Assembly (NCBI RefSeq): GCF_014451325.2
Contig: NZ_JACSCH020000011.1
Coordinates: 1-64,000 of the forward strand
DNA length: 64,000 nucleotides
Origin: Streptomyces sp. CB02980
Lineage (GTDB): Bacteria > Actinomycetota > Actinomycetes > Streptomycetales > Streptomycetaceae
Direction: 5' to 3'
The notes below the pieces were generated by a model that saw only the letters and a list, made by a program, of their open reading frames with translations, had not been told where the DNA came from and did no database searches. The position numbers were made by a program, and so were the translations under genes. Below, one piece after another: positions 1-7,611 of this stretch (position 1 is the stretch's first letter; every line of letters starts with the position of its first letter).

Positions 1-557
1 GCCGCGATCTGCGGGATGCCCGCGCCGGACATCCGGGCCTGGTTGTAGAAGATCCGGCCGAAGTGCTCCCGGTCGGGAAACACCTCGTCCTGCATCGGCA
101 GGAACGCACCACCCGAATCGACCAGATAAAGACACGGGAGACGGTTCTCCAGCGCCACCTCCTGCGCCCGCAGATGCTTCTTCACCGTCATCGGGTAGTA
201 CGTACCGCCCTTGACCGTCGCATCGTTGGCGACGATCACACACTCACGACCCGAGACCCGGCCGACACCCGCGATCACCCCGGCCGCCGGCGCCGCATCG
301 CCGTACATCCCGTTCGCCGCGAGCGGCGCCAGCTCCAGGAAGGGGGAGCCGGGGTCGAGGAGGGTGTCGACCCGGTCCCTCGGCAACAGTTTCCCGCGCG
401 CGGTGTGCCGGGCCCGGGACCTCTCACCGCCGCCCAGCGCCGCCGCCGCGAGCTTGGCGCGCAGGACGGCCGCCAGCTCGTGGTGCGCCGCCTCGTTCGC
501 CTGCCAGGCCGGCGAGGCGGGATCCGCCGCACTCGCCAGCACAGGTGCCTGCTGCAT
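1..557 (-). CDS. accD1: Acyl-CoA carboxylase beta subunit (methylcrotonyl-CoA carboxylase type), 3' end outside window
   Basis: This is the N-terminal 185 residues of a biotin-dependent carboxyltransferase; the rest lies to the left of the window. It contains the family's ARGKLLPRDRVDTLLDPGS segment, a YGDAAPAAGVIAGVGRVSG stretch, and KGGTYYPMTVKKHLRAQE followed by LYLVDSGGAFLP, which is the crotonase-like acyl-CoA binding core of methylcrotonyl/propionyl-CoA carboxylase beta subunits. KGGTYYPMTVKKH is typical of the leucine-pathway (methylcrotonyl) enzymes. The ATG at 557 follows an AAGGGAG ribosome site. A divergent TetR gene with twin operators supports a liu-type leucine/isovalerate operon continuing leftward. 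The exact acyl-CoA substrate is inferred. Confidence 0.88.
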   Translation of the reverse strand, partial: MQQAPVLASAADPASPAWQANEAAHHELAAVLRAKLAAAALGGGERSRARHTARGKLLPRDRVDTLLDPGSPFLELAPLAANGMYGDAAPAAGVIAGVGRVSGRECVIVANDATVKGGTYYPMTVKKHLRAQEVALENRLPCLYLVDSGGAFLPMQDEVFPDREHFGRIFYNQARMSGAGIPQIA

Positions 558-577
558 CCCTCGAGCTCCCTTGCTCG

Positions 578-622
578 GTTAATGAGCGTTAACGTATGCC
601 GTTCAGGTTAACGACCGCTAAC
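578..622. promoter_or_regulatory. Twin 16-bp TetR-type operators between accD1 and its divergent regulator
   Basis: Two matching imperfect palindromes, GTTAATGAGCGTTAAC (578-593) and GTTAACGACCGCTAAC (607-622), lie 29 bp apart centre to centre. The right copy overlaps a probable -35 (TTAACG, 608-613) for the TetR gene, whose -10 is TAGAAT (632-637, 18-bp spacer). The left copy sits just upstream of the accD1 start. This fits coordinated repression of both genes by the TetR protein. Confidence 0.75.
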
Positions 623-644
623 CGGGTTGTCTAGAATCGAATCC

Positions 645-1253
645 ATGACCACGACCCCCGCCACGATCCGGACCGCCACCGGCAGGACCGACGCCCCGAC
701 GCGGCGCCAGCAGATCCTCAAGGAGGCCGCCCGCCTCTTCGCCGAGCGCGGCTTCCACGGCGTGGGCGTGGACGAGATAGGAGCCGCCGTCGGCATCAGC
801 GGCCCCGGCCTCTACCGCCACTTCCCCGGCAAGGACGCGATGCTCGCCGAGCTCCTCGTCGGCATCAGCGAGCGCCTCCTCGACGGCGGCCGGCTGCGGG
901 TCGGCGAGACCACCGGCGACCCCGAGGCCCTGCTCGGCGCCCTCATCGACGGCCACATCGACTTCGCCCTCGACGACCGGCCGCTGATCATCCTCCACGA
1001 CCGCGAGCTGGACCGCCTCAAGGACGAGGACCGCAAGCGGGTACGGCAGCTCCAGCGGCAGTACGTCGAGCTGTGGGTGACGGTGGTGCGGGAGCTGTAC
1101 CCGGACGCGGGGGAGTCGGAGTCGCGGACGGCGGTCCACGCGGTGTTCGGCCTGCTCAACTCGACGCCGCACCTCGACGCGGTGGGTCGCCGGTCGATGG
1201 AGGACCTTCTCCGGCGCCTGGCCCACGGGGCCTTCGGGGCGCTCCAGGGCTAG
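645..1253 (+). CDS. TetR family transcriptional regulator (likely acyl-CoA responsive)
   Basis: 202-residue TetR repressor. The N-terminal HTH spans about residues 20-65 (RRQQILKEAARLFAERGFHG, then the recognition helix ISGPGLYRHFPGKDAML). The C-terminal ligand domain ends LLRRLAHGAFGALQ. The ATG at 645 lies 7 bases after a TAGAAT -10 with no Shine-Dalgarno between them, so the message is probably leaderless; a longer reading from TTG 627 would begin inside the promoter. Divergence from accD1 with shared operators makes it the probable regulator of the leucine/acyl-CoA operon. The effector is unknown. Confidence 0.88.
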   Translation: MTTTPATIRTATGRTDAPTRRQQILKEAARLFAERGFHGVGVDEIGAAVGISGPGLYRHFPGKDAMLAELLVGISERLLDGGRLRVGETTGDPEALLGALIDGHIDFALDDRPLIILHDRELDRLKDEDRKRVRQLQRQYVELWVTVVRELYPDAGESESRTAVHAVFGLLNSTPHLDAVGRRSMEDLLRRLAHGAFGALQG

Positions 1254-1310
1254 GGTCTGTCCGGCGGATCAGGGTCGGACACCCCCTGGGGCCCGGCGGG
1301 TCCACGGGAC

Positions 1311-1328
1311 GGAACGATTGTCCACAAC
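1311..1328 (+). repeat. Half-copy of a dispersed Streptomyces intergenic repeat
   Basis: GGAACGATTGTCCACAAC matches one arm of the repeat at 13194-13264 (read on the minus strand) at 17 of 18 positions, and the arm at 2335-2349 more loosely. Here no partner arm is visible. It lies just upstream of the promoter of the phosphatase-like gene. Confidence 0.45.
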
Positions 1329-1355
1329 GGCGGGCCGTCGTCCAGAATGAGCCCC

Positions 1356-2129
1356 ATGCCGATACTCAGCCGCCCTGCCCTTGTCGAGCACCTCGTCCGC
1401 ACCCGGATCGCGGGAGACGTCGCCACTCCGCGCGACAACAACCTCTCCCACTACCGCAAGCTCGCCAACGGCGACCGGCACTACTGGCTCGGCCTGGAGC
1501 TCGGCGACCGCTGGACCGACGAGCAGGACGTGCTCGCCGTGATGGCCGAGCGCTGCGGAGTCATCGACGACCCGGCCCACCGGGCCGGCCAGGACACCAT
1601 CGACCCCGAGCTCACCGTGGACGGCCTGGAGCGGATGGCCGCCCGGCTCCGCAAGGCCGCCGCCGGCAAGGAGCGGGTCCTCTTCGCGACCGGCCACCCC
1701 GGCGCGCTGATCGACGTGCACAGCCGGGTCGCGGCCGGGCTGCGCGCCCAGGGCTGCGACATCGTGAAGATCCCCGGGGGGCTCGTCGCCGACGAGGGGT
1801 ACGTCGTGCAGTTCGCCGACGTCGCGGTCTTCGAGCGGGGTGCGAGCCTCTGGCACACCCACTCCCCGGAGCCGATGAACGCGATCCTCGACGCGCTCGG
1901 CGAGGACGGACGGCCCGATCTGGTGATCGCGGACCACGGGTGGGCCGGGCGGGCGGGGCAGCGGGGGATCGACTCGGTGGGGTACGCGGACTGCAACGAC
2001 CCCGCCCTCTTCATCGGCGAGGCCGAGGGCACGATGCAGGTCACGATCCCGCTGGACGACCACGTCCTGGACCCGCGCTTCTACGAACCGATGACGACGT
2101 ACACCCTGAACGCGGCCGGCCTCCTCTGA
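1356..2129 (+). CDS. Conserved actinobacterial protein, phosphatase-like
   Basis: 257-residue soluble protein with no signal peptide or membrane segment. Recognisable blocks are RDNNLSHYRKLANGDRHYWLGLELGDRW near the N terminus (two overlapping parts of a conserved start), LFATGHPGALIDVHSRVA, and the C-terminal block VIADHGWAGRAGQRGIDSVG with YADCNDPALFIGEAEG. Streptomyces relatives are commonly annotated simply as phosphatase; I cannot name a substrate or catalytic residues. ATG 1356 is preferred because a CAGAAT -10 (1343-1348) lies 7 bases before it, predicting a leaderless transcript. An in-frame ATG at 1347 falls within that -10. No operon partner is evident. Confidence 0.75.
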   Translation: MPILSRPALVEHLVRTRIAGDVATPRDNNLSHYRKLANGDRHYWLGLELGDRWTDEQDVLAVMAERCGVIDDPAHRAGQDTIDPELTVDGLERMAARLRKAAAGKERVLFATGHPGALIDVHSRVAAGLRAQGCDIVKIPGGLVADEGYVVQFADVAVFERGASLWHTHSPEPMNAILDALGEDGRPDLVIADHGWAGRAGQRGIDSVGYADCNDPALFIGEAEGTMQVTIPLDDHVLDPRFYEPMTTYTLNAAGLL

Positions 2130-2431
2130 CGACCTGACCGCGCGCCGCGGTGCCCCCACCCCTGCTGTTCCGGGGCACGCGCCCCGTCCCTGCGGCGCCC
2201 CTTTGCCGGGCCTAGGCTTCCGCGCCTGAACCCGCACCACAGGTGCGGCGCACAGTCGGGTGCGGGTCCAGGCACAAGGGGCGGAGGCGCCGCCGAGGGC
2301 GCCGTCCCGTGTGCCCACCCGTCCCGCCCAGCGGGACGATTGCCCACACGGCGGTGGGGTGGGGCGCGGCGTGTGCTTGCGCAGAGGTGGTGTGGGCGGG
2401 GTGGCGCACGGCGTGTGGGGTCCGTGAGTTC
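2130..2431. other. Convergent intergenic region without a gene
   Basis: About 300 bases between two tail-to-tail genes. It holds the dispersed hairpin repeat at 2307-2351 and several short G/C-rich palindromes. No open frame here has plausible coding character. Confidence 0.6.
2307..2351. repeat. Dispersed intergenic hairpin repeat, copy A
   Basis: Outer arms CCGTGTG (2307-2313) and CACACGG (2345-2351) pair, and an inner GTCCCGC-CCA-GCGGGAC hairpin fills the middle. The arm GGGACGATTGCCCACA resembles that of the copy at 13194-13264, but the outer-arm bases differ in a pairing-preserving way (CCGTGTG here, GGTTGTG there). Confidence 0.6.
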
Positions 2432-3379
2432 TCAGGGGTGGGGGCGGTGTTGGGTCAGGGCTGGGGTGGGGTCCAGGTAGACGCGGCGGATTTGGGGGAA
2501 GCGTTCCCGGAGCTGCGACTCCGCGTCCTCGCACGCCCACTCCACCTGTTCCGCCGATGACACGTCCCGGAAGTCGACCTTCGCCGCGATCAGTACCTCC
2601 CCGGGCCCTTGGATGAGCGTCGTCAGGTCGAGGACGTCCACCACGTGCGGCACGGAGAGCAGCTCCTCGCGGACCTCGGCCCGTACGTGCTTCGGCAGCG
2701 GCCGGCCGATGAGGAGTTCGGCGTTGGAGCGGCCCAGGACCCAGGCCACGTACACGAGCAGCGCGCCGATGAGGATCGACGCGACGCCGTCCCAGACGCC
2801 GGAGCCGGTGATCTGGCCGCCGAGGAGCCCGCCCGCCGCCAGCATCAGGCCGGCCAGGGCCGCCGAGTCCTCCATCACCACCGCCTTCACCGTGGTGTCG
2901 GGGGTGAGGCGGAGGTAGCGGGCGAAGGGGGTCCGGGCCCGATCCGCCTCGGCCCGCATCTGCCTGACGCCGGTCCGGAGCGAGTAGCCCTCCAGGACGA
3001 AGGCGACGCCCAGCACGATGTACGAGACCAGCGGGTCGCCCAGCTCCTCGCCGTGGGTGAGGGTGTGGATGCCGTCGTAGATCGAGAAGACCGCGCCGCC
3101 CACGAAGGTCGCCACGGCCGCGAGCATCGCCCAGACGTACCGTTCGCCCGCGTAGCCCACCGGGTGGTCCTCGTCCGCCGGCTTCTCGCTCCGCTTCAGC
3201 GCGGTGAGCAGCATGACCTCGGTGACGGTGTCGGCGACCGAGTGGGCGGCCTCCGACAGCATCGCGCTGGATCCGCTGATGACACCGGCGACGGCCTTGG
3301 CGGCGGCGATCCCCAGATTCGCCACCGCCGCCACGATCACCGTGAACGTGCTCTCACCGTTCTCCGACTGTTCTGCCAT
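2432..3379 (-). CDS. Cation diffusion facilitator family metal transporter
   Basis: 315-residue CDF transporter that probably exports divalent metal (Zn, Co, Fe or Mn) by proton exchange. About six membrane segments are visible. The TM2 metal-site motif is in SEAAHSVADTVTE, and the TM5 counterpart lies in the MEDSAALAGL region followed by WDGVASI. A cytoplasmic C-terminal domain (about 215-305) holds the family's HVVDVLDLTTLIQGPGE fold. It lies 24 bp downstream of tesB on the same strand, so it may be read through from the acyl-CoA dehydrogenase promoter; a dyad at 3383-3401 immediately upstream could give separate control. The metal is not predictable. Confidence 0.88.
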   Translation of the reverse strand: MAEQSENGESTFTVIVAAVANLGIAAAKAVAGVISGSSAMLSEAAHSVADTVTEVMLLTALKRSEKPADEDHPVGYAGERYVWAMLAAVATFVGGAVFSIYDGIHTLTHGEELGDPLVSYIVLGVAFVLEGYSLRTGVRQMRAEADRARTPFARYLRLTPDTTVKAVVMEDSAALAGLMLAAGGLLGGQITGSGVWDGVASILIGALLVYVAWVLGRSNAELLIGRPLPKHVRAEVREELLSVPHVVDVLDLTTLIQGPGEVLIAAKVDFRDVSSAEQVEWACEDAESQLRERFPQIRRVYLDPTPALTQHRPHP

Positions 3380-3382
3380 GAC

Positions 3383-3401
3383 ATCGGACGCTATGTCCGA
3401 T
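3383..3401. promoter_or_regulatory. Inverted repeat between tesB stop and CDF transporter start
   Basis: ATCGGA and TCCGAT arms separated by 7 bp lie immediately upstream of the CDF start codon (minus strand). This could be an operator or a small RNA hairpin at the ribosome site. The binding protein is unknown. Confidence 0.35.
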
Positions 3402-3403
3402 CA

Positions 3404-4273
3404 TCAGCGCGGCACGCGAACGACACCCTCCTGGATGACCGAGATCGCGAGCCTGCCGTCCTGTGTGTAGATCCGGGCCTGGCCCAGGCCGCGCCCGCCG
3501 GACGCGGTCGGCGACTCCTGGTCGTACAGCAGCCATTCGTCGGCCCGGAAGGGGCGGTGGAACCACATCGCGTGGTCCAGGGACGCCCCGACGACGTCCC
3601 CGACGGCCCAGCCGCCCCGCCCGTGCGCGAGCAGGACGGAGTCGAGCAGCGTCATGTCGGAGACGTACGTGGCGAGGACGACGTGGAGGAGAGGGTCGTC
3701 GGCCAGCTTGCCGTTGGTGCGGAACCAGACCTGCGAGCGCGGCTCGCGCGGCTCCCCGACCGAGCCCCACGGGGGGACCTCGGCATAGCGGAGGTCGACG
3801 GCCGCCCTGGCCTCGATCAGCCGGTCCGCGACCTCGCGGGGGAGGTGACGGGGCAGCATCTCGGCCGGTGTGGGGAGCGACTCCGGGTCCGGCGCGGCCG
3901 GCATGTCCGCCTGGTGGTCGAGCCCCTCCTCGTACGTCTGGAAGGACGCCGAGAGGTGGAAGATCGGCTGCCCGTGCTGGACGGCGACGACCCGGCGGGT
4001 GGTGAAGGAGCGTCCGTCGCGGATCCGGTCGACGGTGTACACGATCGGCGCGCCCGGGTCCCCGGGCCGCAGGAAGTACGCGTGGAGCGAGTGCGCCAGG
4101 CGGTCTGCGGGTACGGTCCTGCCGGCCGCCACCAGGGCCTGGGCGGCCACCTGGCCGCCGAAGACGCGGGGGACGAGCGCGGAGCGGGACTCACCCCGGA
4201 AGATGTCCCGCTCGATCCGCTCCAGGTCGAGCAGATCGAGCAGGGCATCCAGGGCGTTGTGTGCGTCGGGCAC
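3404..4273 (-). CDS. tesB: Acyl-CoA thioesterase II
   Basis: 289-residue TesB-type double-hotdog thioesterase hydrolysing acyl-CoA to free acid and CoA. The N-terminal half has LDLERIERDIFRGES and FGGQVAAQALVAAGRTV, then SLHAYFLRPGDP. The C-terminal hotdog has SLDHAMWFHRPFRADEWLLY and GRGLGQARIYTQDGRLA, the region that carries the catalytic Asp/Thr/Gln set in the E. coli enzyme. It begins at GTG 4273, only 6 bp after the acyl-CoA dehydrogenase stop, so the two form an operon. The context suggests release of acyl chains during fatty or branched acyl-CoA oxidation. Confidence 0.92.
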   Translation of the reverse strand: MPDAHNALDALLDLLDLERIERDIFRGESRSALVPRVFGGQVAAQALVAAGRTVPADRLAHSLHAYFLRPGDPGAPIVYTVDRIRDGRSFTTRRVVAVQHGQPIFHLSASFQTYEEGLDHQADMPAAPDPESLPTPAEMLPRHLPREVADRLIEARAAVDLRYAEVPPWGSVGEPREPRSQVWFRTNGKLADDPLLHVVLATYVSDMTLLDSVLLAHGRGGWAVGDVVGASLDHAMWFHRPFRADEWLLYDQESPTASGGRGLGQARIYTQDGRLAISVIQEGVVRVPR

Positions 4274-4279
4274 CTGGAC

Positions 4280-5437
4280 CTAGAGGCCCATCGACTTGGC
4301 GATGATCGACTTCATGATCTCGCTGGTGCCGCCGTAGATGCGGTTGACGCGGTTGTCGGCGTACAGGCGCGCGATCGGGTACTCGTTCATGTAGCCGTAG
4401 CCGCCGTGCAGCTGGAGGCAGCGGTCGATGACGCGGTGCGCGACCTCGGTGCAGAAGAGCTTGGCGCTCGCGGCCTCGGCCGGGGACAGCTCGCCCGCGT
4501 CCAGGGCCTCCAGGGCGCGGTCGGCCACGGCCTCGGCGGCGTCGACCTCGGCCTGGCAGGCGGCCAGCTCGAACTTGGTGTTCTGGAAGTGCGCGACCGG
4601 CTTGCCGAAGACGGTGCGGTCCTGCACGTACTCCTTGGCGAAGCGCACGGCGGCCTTGGCCTGCGCGTACGCACCGAAGGCGATGCCCCAGCGCTCGGAG
4701 GCCAGGTTGTGGCCGAGGTAGTGGAAGCCCTTGTTCTCCTCGCCGAGGAGGTCCTCGACGGGCACCTTGACGTCGACGAAGGCGAGCTCGGCGGTGTCGG
4801 AGGTGCGCAGGCCGAGCTTGTCCAGCTTGCGGCCGATGGAGTAGCCCTCGGACTTGGTGTCCACGGCGAAGAGGGAGATGCCGTGGCGGCGGTCCTCGGC
4901 CGTCGGGGCGGACGTACGGGCGCAGACGATCACCCGGTCGGCGTGGACGCCACCGGTGATGAAGGTCTTGGAGCCGTTGAGGACGTAGTGCGTGCCGTCC
5001 TCGGAGAGCTTGGCGGTGGTCTTCATGCCCGCGACGTCGGAGCCGGTGCCCGGCTCGGTCATCGCGAGGGCCCACATCTCCTCGCCGGTGACGAACTTCG
5101 GCAGGTAGCGCTTCTTCTGGTCGCCGGTGGCGAGCATCTTGATGTACGGCAGGGCGAGCAGCACGTGGACACCGGAACCGCCGAACTGCACACCCGCGCG
5201 CGAGGTCTCCTCGTAGAGGACGGCCTCGAACTTGTGGGTGTCCAGGCCCGCGCCGCCGAACTCCTCGGGCACGTTGATGCCGAAGATGCCCAGCTCGCCG
5301 AGCTTGTCGTAGAACTCGCGCGGCGCCTGGCCGGCCGCGAACCACTCGTCGTAGACCGGGACGACCTCGGCCTCGATGAAGGCGCGGATGGTCTCCCGGA
5401 ACGCCTCGTGGTCCTCGTTGAATACGGTACGGCGCAC
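4280..5437 (-). CDS. Acyl-CoA dehydrogenase
   Basis: 385-residue flavoprotein that oxidises acyl-CoA to the 2,3-enoyl-CoA. It shows the family signature ALAMTEPGTGSDVAGMKTTA, the FITGGVHADRVIV segment, the mid domain TSDTAELAFVDVKVP, the C-terminal helical block (LQLHGGYGYMNEYPIARLY) and the terminal IYGGTSEIMKSIIAKSMGL. Chain length is typical of short/medium or branched-chain enzymes. It heads an operon with tesB. A near-consensus promoter overlapped by a palindrome lies just upstream. By position it may be the paralogue called acdH2 in S. coelicolor, an unverified recollection. Confidence 0.93.
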   Translation of the reverse strand: MRRTVFNEDHEAFRETIRAFIEAEVVPVYDEWFAAGQAPREFYDKLGELGIFGINVPEEFGGAGLDTHKFEAVLYEETSRAGVQFGGSGVHVLLALPYIKMLATGDQKKRYLPKFVTGEEMWALAMTEPGTGSDVAGMKTTAKLSEDGTHYVLNGSKTFITGGVHADRVIVCARTSAPTAEDRRHGISLFAVDTKSEGYSIGRKLDKLGLRTSDTAELAFVDVKVPVEDLLGEENKGFHYLGHNLASERWGIAFGAYAQAKAAVRFAKEYVQDRTVFGKPVAHFQNTKFELAACQAEVDAAEAVADRALEALDAGELSPAEAASAKLFCTEVAHRVIDRCLQLHGGYGYMNEYPIARLYADNRVNRIYGGTSEIMKSIIAKSMGL

Positions 5438-5462
5438 GATGCGACTCCTCCGGTGCCCAGTT

Positions 5463-5491
5463 GTCTAAGCGCTTGCTCAGTCTGTCGTCAA
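5463..5491 (-). promoter_or_regulatory. Promoter with TetR-like palindrome for the acyl-CoA dehydrogenase operon
   Basis: Read on the minus strand, TTGACG (5491-5486) and TTAGAC (5468-5463) are separated by 17 bp, a near-consensus promoter. The spacer and -10 are overlapped by CTAAGCGCTTGCTCAG (5465-5480), an imperfect palindrome centred on AAGCGCTT and suggestive of a fatty-acid-responsive TetR repressor site. Confidence 0.6.
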
Positions 5492-5507
5492 CGAAGTTAC
5501 CCAGCGG

Positions 5508-6650
5508 TCACTCGCCCTGTCCAGACTTCTCGCCTGTGATCCAGGCCCGCCCCACGGAGTCGTACGCGTACGCGGGCCGCCCCTTCGCCCCGCTCGTCCG
5601 AAAGGGCAGGCCGTCCTCGTCCCCGATCCGGACCGTGCCCCGGCGCCCCTCCGAGCTCCACTCCAGCTCCAGGTACCAGCGGCAGTCGCACCCCGCCGCC
5701 CCGGCCGAGACCAGCAGCTCCTCCGGCTCGGCGGCGCTGACCGCGTACGGGAAGGAGACCGCCGGGAGCGTCCGGCCCTCCTGCCCGGAGGCGTCGTACC
5801 CGTCCAGCGCCCGCGCCACGGGCCGCGGCCGGTCCAGGTCCACCTCGAAACGGCGCGGCGTCACCGCCCCGCCGCACCCGTCGTCCATCCGGTACGCCGC
5901 CCACGGCAGCGGCGCGCCCCGCTCCACCACCCGCACGTGCAGCGCCTGGAGCACCACCGCCGCCGCGCTCTTCCCCTGCACCGACACCCGCACCAGCGTC
6001 TCCCCGCCGTCCACGGCCCCCTGCGCCGCCGCCCAGCTCCGCGCGTCGGCCGACTCCGGCGGGGGAGGGGGCGTCCGCTCCACGAGGTAGGTGTGCCCGC
6101 ATCCGTTCTTCCAGAGGTCCGAGGCGACCGTCCACGTCAGCGGCGCCGGTGGTTCGGCGGCCCGCTCCCGGGTCTTCCCGGGCAGGAGTACGGCTCCGAG
6201 CGTCACCGTCCCCACGACCGCCAGCGCCCCGCAGACCACGCCCACCCACCCCCAGCGGTGCCTCCGCCGCTCGGGCGGGAGGCCCGGCACGCGCGCGTGC
6301 ACGGGTTCCGACTCGGGCTCGGGCGCCGCCTCCGGGGCCGGAGCGGGCGCCGGGTCGGGCTCGGGCGCCGGCTCCGCGCCGGGTTCCGGTGCCGGAGGGC
6401 GGCGGGCGCCGTCCGCGCGGGTCCAGGCCACCTCCAGGGCCCGCCGCTCCTCCTCGTCCGCCCCGCACAGCAGGGCGAGGCGGTCGACCACGGCGAACTC
6501 CTCCGGGACGGTCGCGCCGGAGCAGTAGCGGTGGAGGGTGGACGCGCTGACGCTCAGGCGCCGGCCCAGCGCCTCGTAACTCCTCCCGTCCCGCGCCTTC
6601 AGTGCGCGCACGAGCCGCGCGAACTCCTCGACGGCGGCGTCCTTCGGCAT
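5508..6650 (-). CDS. Membrane-anchored HTH (XRE-like) protein with extracytoplasmic domain
   Basis: 380 residues in three parts. A cytoplasmic helix-turn-helix spans about residues 5-65 (RSYEALGRRLSVSASTLHRYCSG). A Pro/Ala/Glu-rich linker of about 45 residues follows. One membrane segment (WGWVGVVCGALAVVGTVTLG) leads to a secreted domain of about 210 residues with Cys pairs (NGCGHTYL, DDGCGG, GCDCRWY). The architecture resembles Streptomyces one-component membrane sensors. ATG 6650 is chosen for its GAGGGGG ribosome site; an upstream in-frame start (6677) lacks one. It is divergent from a secreted-protein gene that it could regulate. The ligand is unknown. Confidence 0.78.
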   Translation of the reverse strand: MPKDAAVEEFARLVRALKARDGRSYEALGRRLSVSASTLHRYCSGATVPEEFAVVDRLALLCGADEEERRALEVAWTRADGARRPPAPEPGAEPAPEPDPAPAPAPEAAPEPESEPVHARVPGLPPERRRHRWGWVGVVCGALAVVGTVTLGAVLLPGKTRERAAEPPAPLTWTVASDLWKNGCGHTYLVERTPPPPPESADARSWAAAQGAVDGGETLVRVSVQGKSAAAVVLQALHVRVVERGAPLPWAAYRMDDGCGGAVTPRRFEVDLDRPRPVARALDGYDASGQEGRTLPAVSFPYAVSAAEPEELLVSAGAAGCDCRWYLELEWSSEGRRGTVRIGDEDGLPFRTSGAKGRPAYAYDSVGRAWITGEKSGQGE

Positions 6651-6813
6651 TCCATCCCCCTCGACCCTGCGTCCCACCCTTCACGTCCTTGCACGTCAGC
6701 GGGGGTGGAATGGTTCCGGGACGGATGGCGGGCGCGTCACCGTTGCAGGCGGCGGGCGCCGGCCCGACGCTGGTTGAGCACTGACCGAACGACCCGACGG
6801 GGGATCCACCACC

Positions 6814-7422
6814 ATGAACAAGCTCCGTACCGCACTCGCCACCACCGCCGCTGCCGCCCTGGGCCTCGCGGCCCTCGCCACGGGCCCGGCGCAGGCCGCC
6901 GCCCAGCCCGCCTTCCTCGCCGCGTCCCAGATGCCGCCGTCGTCGACGCCGTGGACCGCCACCCAGGTCTTCGCCGGTGTCCCGGAGAACGGCGGCGCCC
7001 TCTGCGCCCCGTACAAGATCCCGGCGCAGAACACCCGCTACCGCGAGTTCAGCACCGAGCTCGACACCAACGGCGTCCAGATCACCACCGTCGCCCGCAC
7101 CGAGGCCGATGCCGTGAAGCTGGTCGACACCCTCCGCAAGGCCCTCGCCGGCTGCGGGCCCCTCCTTGAGCGGCAGAACCCGGGCCTGCACGCCGTCAGC
7201 GCCTCCCACGGCAAGCTCGCCGTCGAGGAGGGCGCCTGGGTCTACAGCCTGGACACCGCCGACCCGCAGGTCGGCAACACCGACATCCACCTCTTCTCGG
7301 TGGGCCGTGACGGCCGGACCGTCACGTTCGTCCGGTGGGGTCAGATGGGCGACCTGAAGGACGCGCCGCTGACGGCGTTCAAGGCGACGACGAAGACCGC
7401 CGTCAACAAGCTCTGGTCCTGA
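6814..7422 (+). CDS. Secreted hypothetical protein
   Basis: 202 residues with a clear Sec signal peptide (MNKLRTALATTAAAALGLAA, cleavage near AQA-AAQP at about 30). The mature part of about 170 residues has two Cys (ALCAPYK, AGCGPLL) that may form a disulfide, and a mixed alpha/beta pattern resembling extracellular sensor-type domains of actinobacteria. I do not recognise a specific family. GGGGGA precedes the ATG by a normal spacing. It is transcribed divergently from the membrane HTH protein, with 163 bp between the genes. Confidence 0.78.
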   Translation: MNKLRTALATTAAAALGLAALATGPAQAAAQPAFLAASQMPPSSTPWTATQVFAGVPENGGALCAPYKIPAQNTRYREFSTELDTNGVQITTVARTEADAVKLVDTLRKALAGCGPLLERQNPGLHAVSASHGKLAVEEGAWVYSLDTADPQVGNTDIHLFSVGRDGRTVTFVRWGQMGDLKDAPLTAFKATTKTAVNKLWS

Positions 7423-7611
7423 CGCAGCGTCATCACGGCAGATATTGAACTACTCAGAGTGACAGTCAAGTCGCAGAATACCTCCATTCGGGCGATACTG
7501 GGAGGTGAGATTCCGACGTAGGCATGCTCGTGTCGAGCCGAGCTGCCCATCCGTCGTCAGGCCGCTGTCGGCCGGGGGGACCGTTTCGAATGTGATGCGA
7601 AAGGATGCGTC

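Noticed and set aside
2609..5539. A 976-codon plus-strand frame opposite the CDF transporter, TesB and acyl-CoA dehydrogenase
   Set aside because: It lies antisense to three genes with clear motifs and is rich in Val/Gly/Asp/Arg without domain signals.
7445..7500. A consensus promoter before the metalloprotease gene
   Set aside because: TTGAAC and CAGAAT are present, but their spacing (over 20 bp) is too long; the region is AT-rich but no clear promoter could be assigned.
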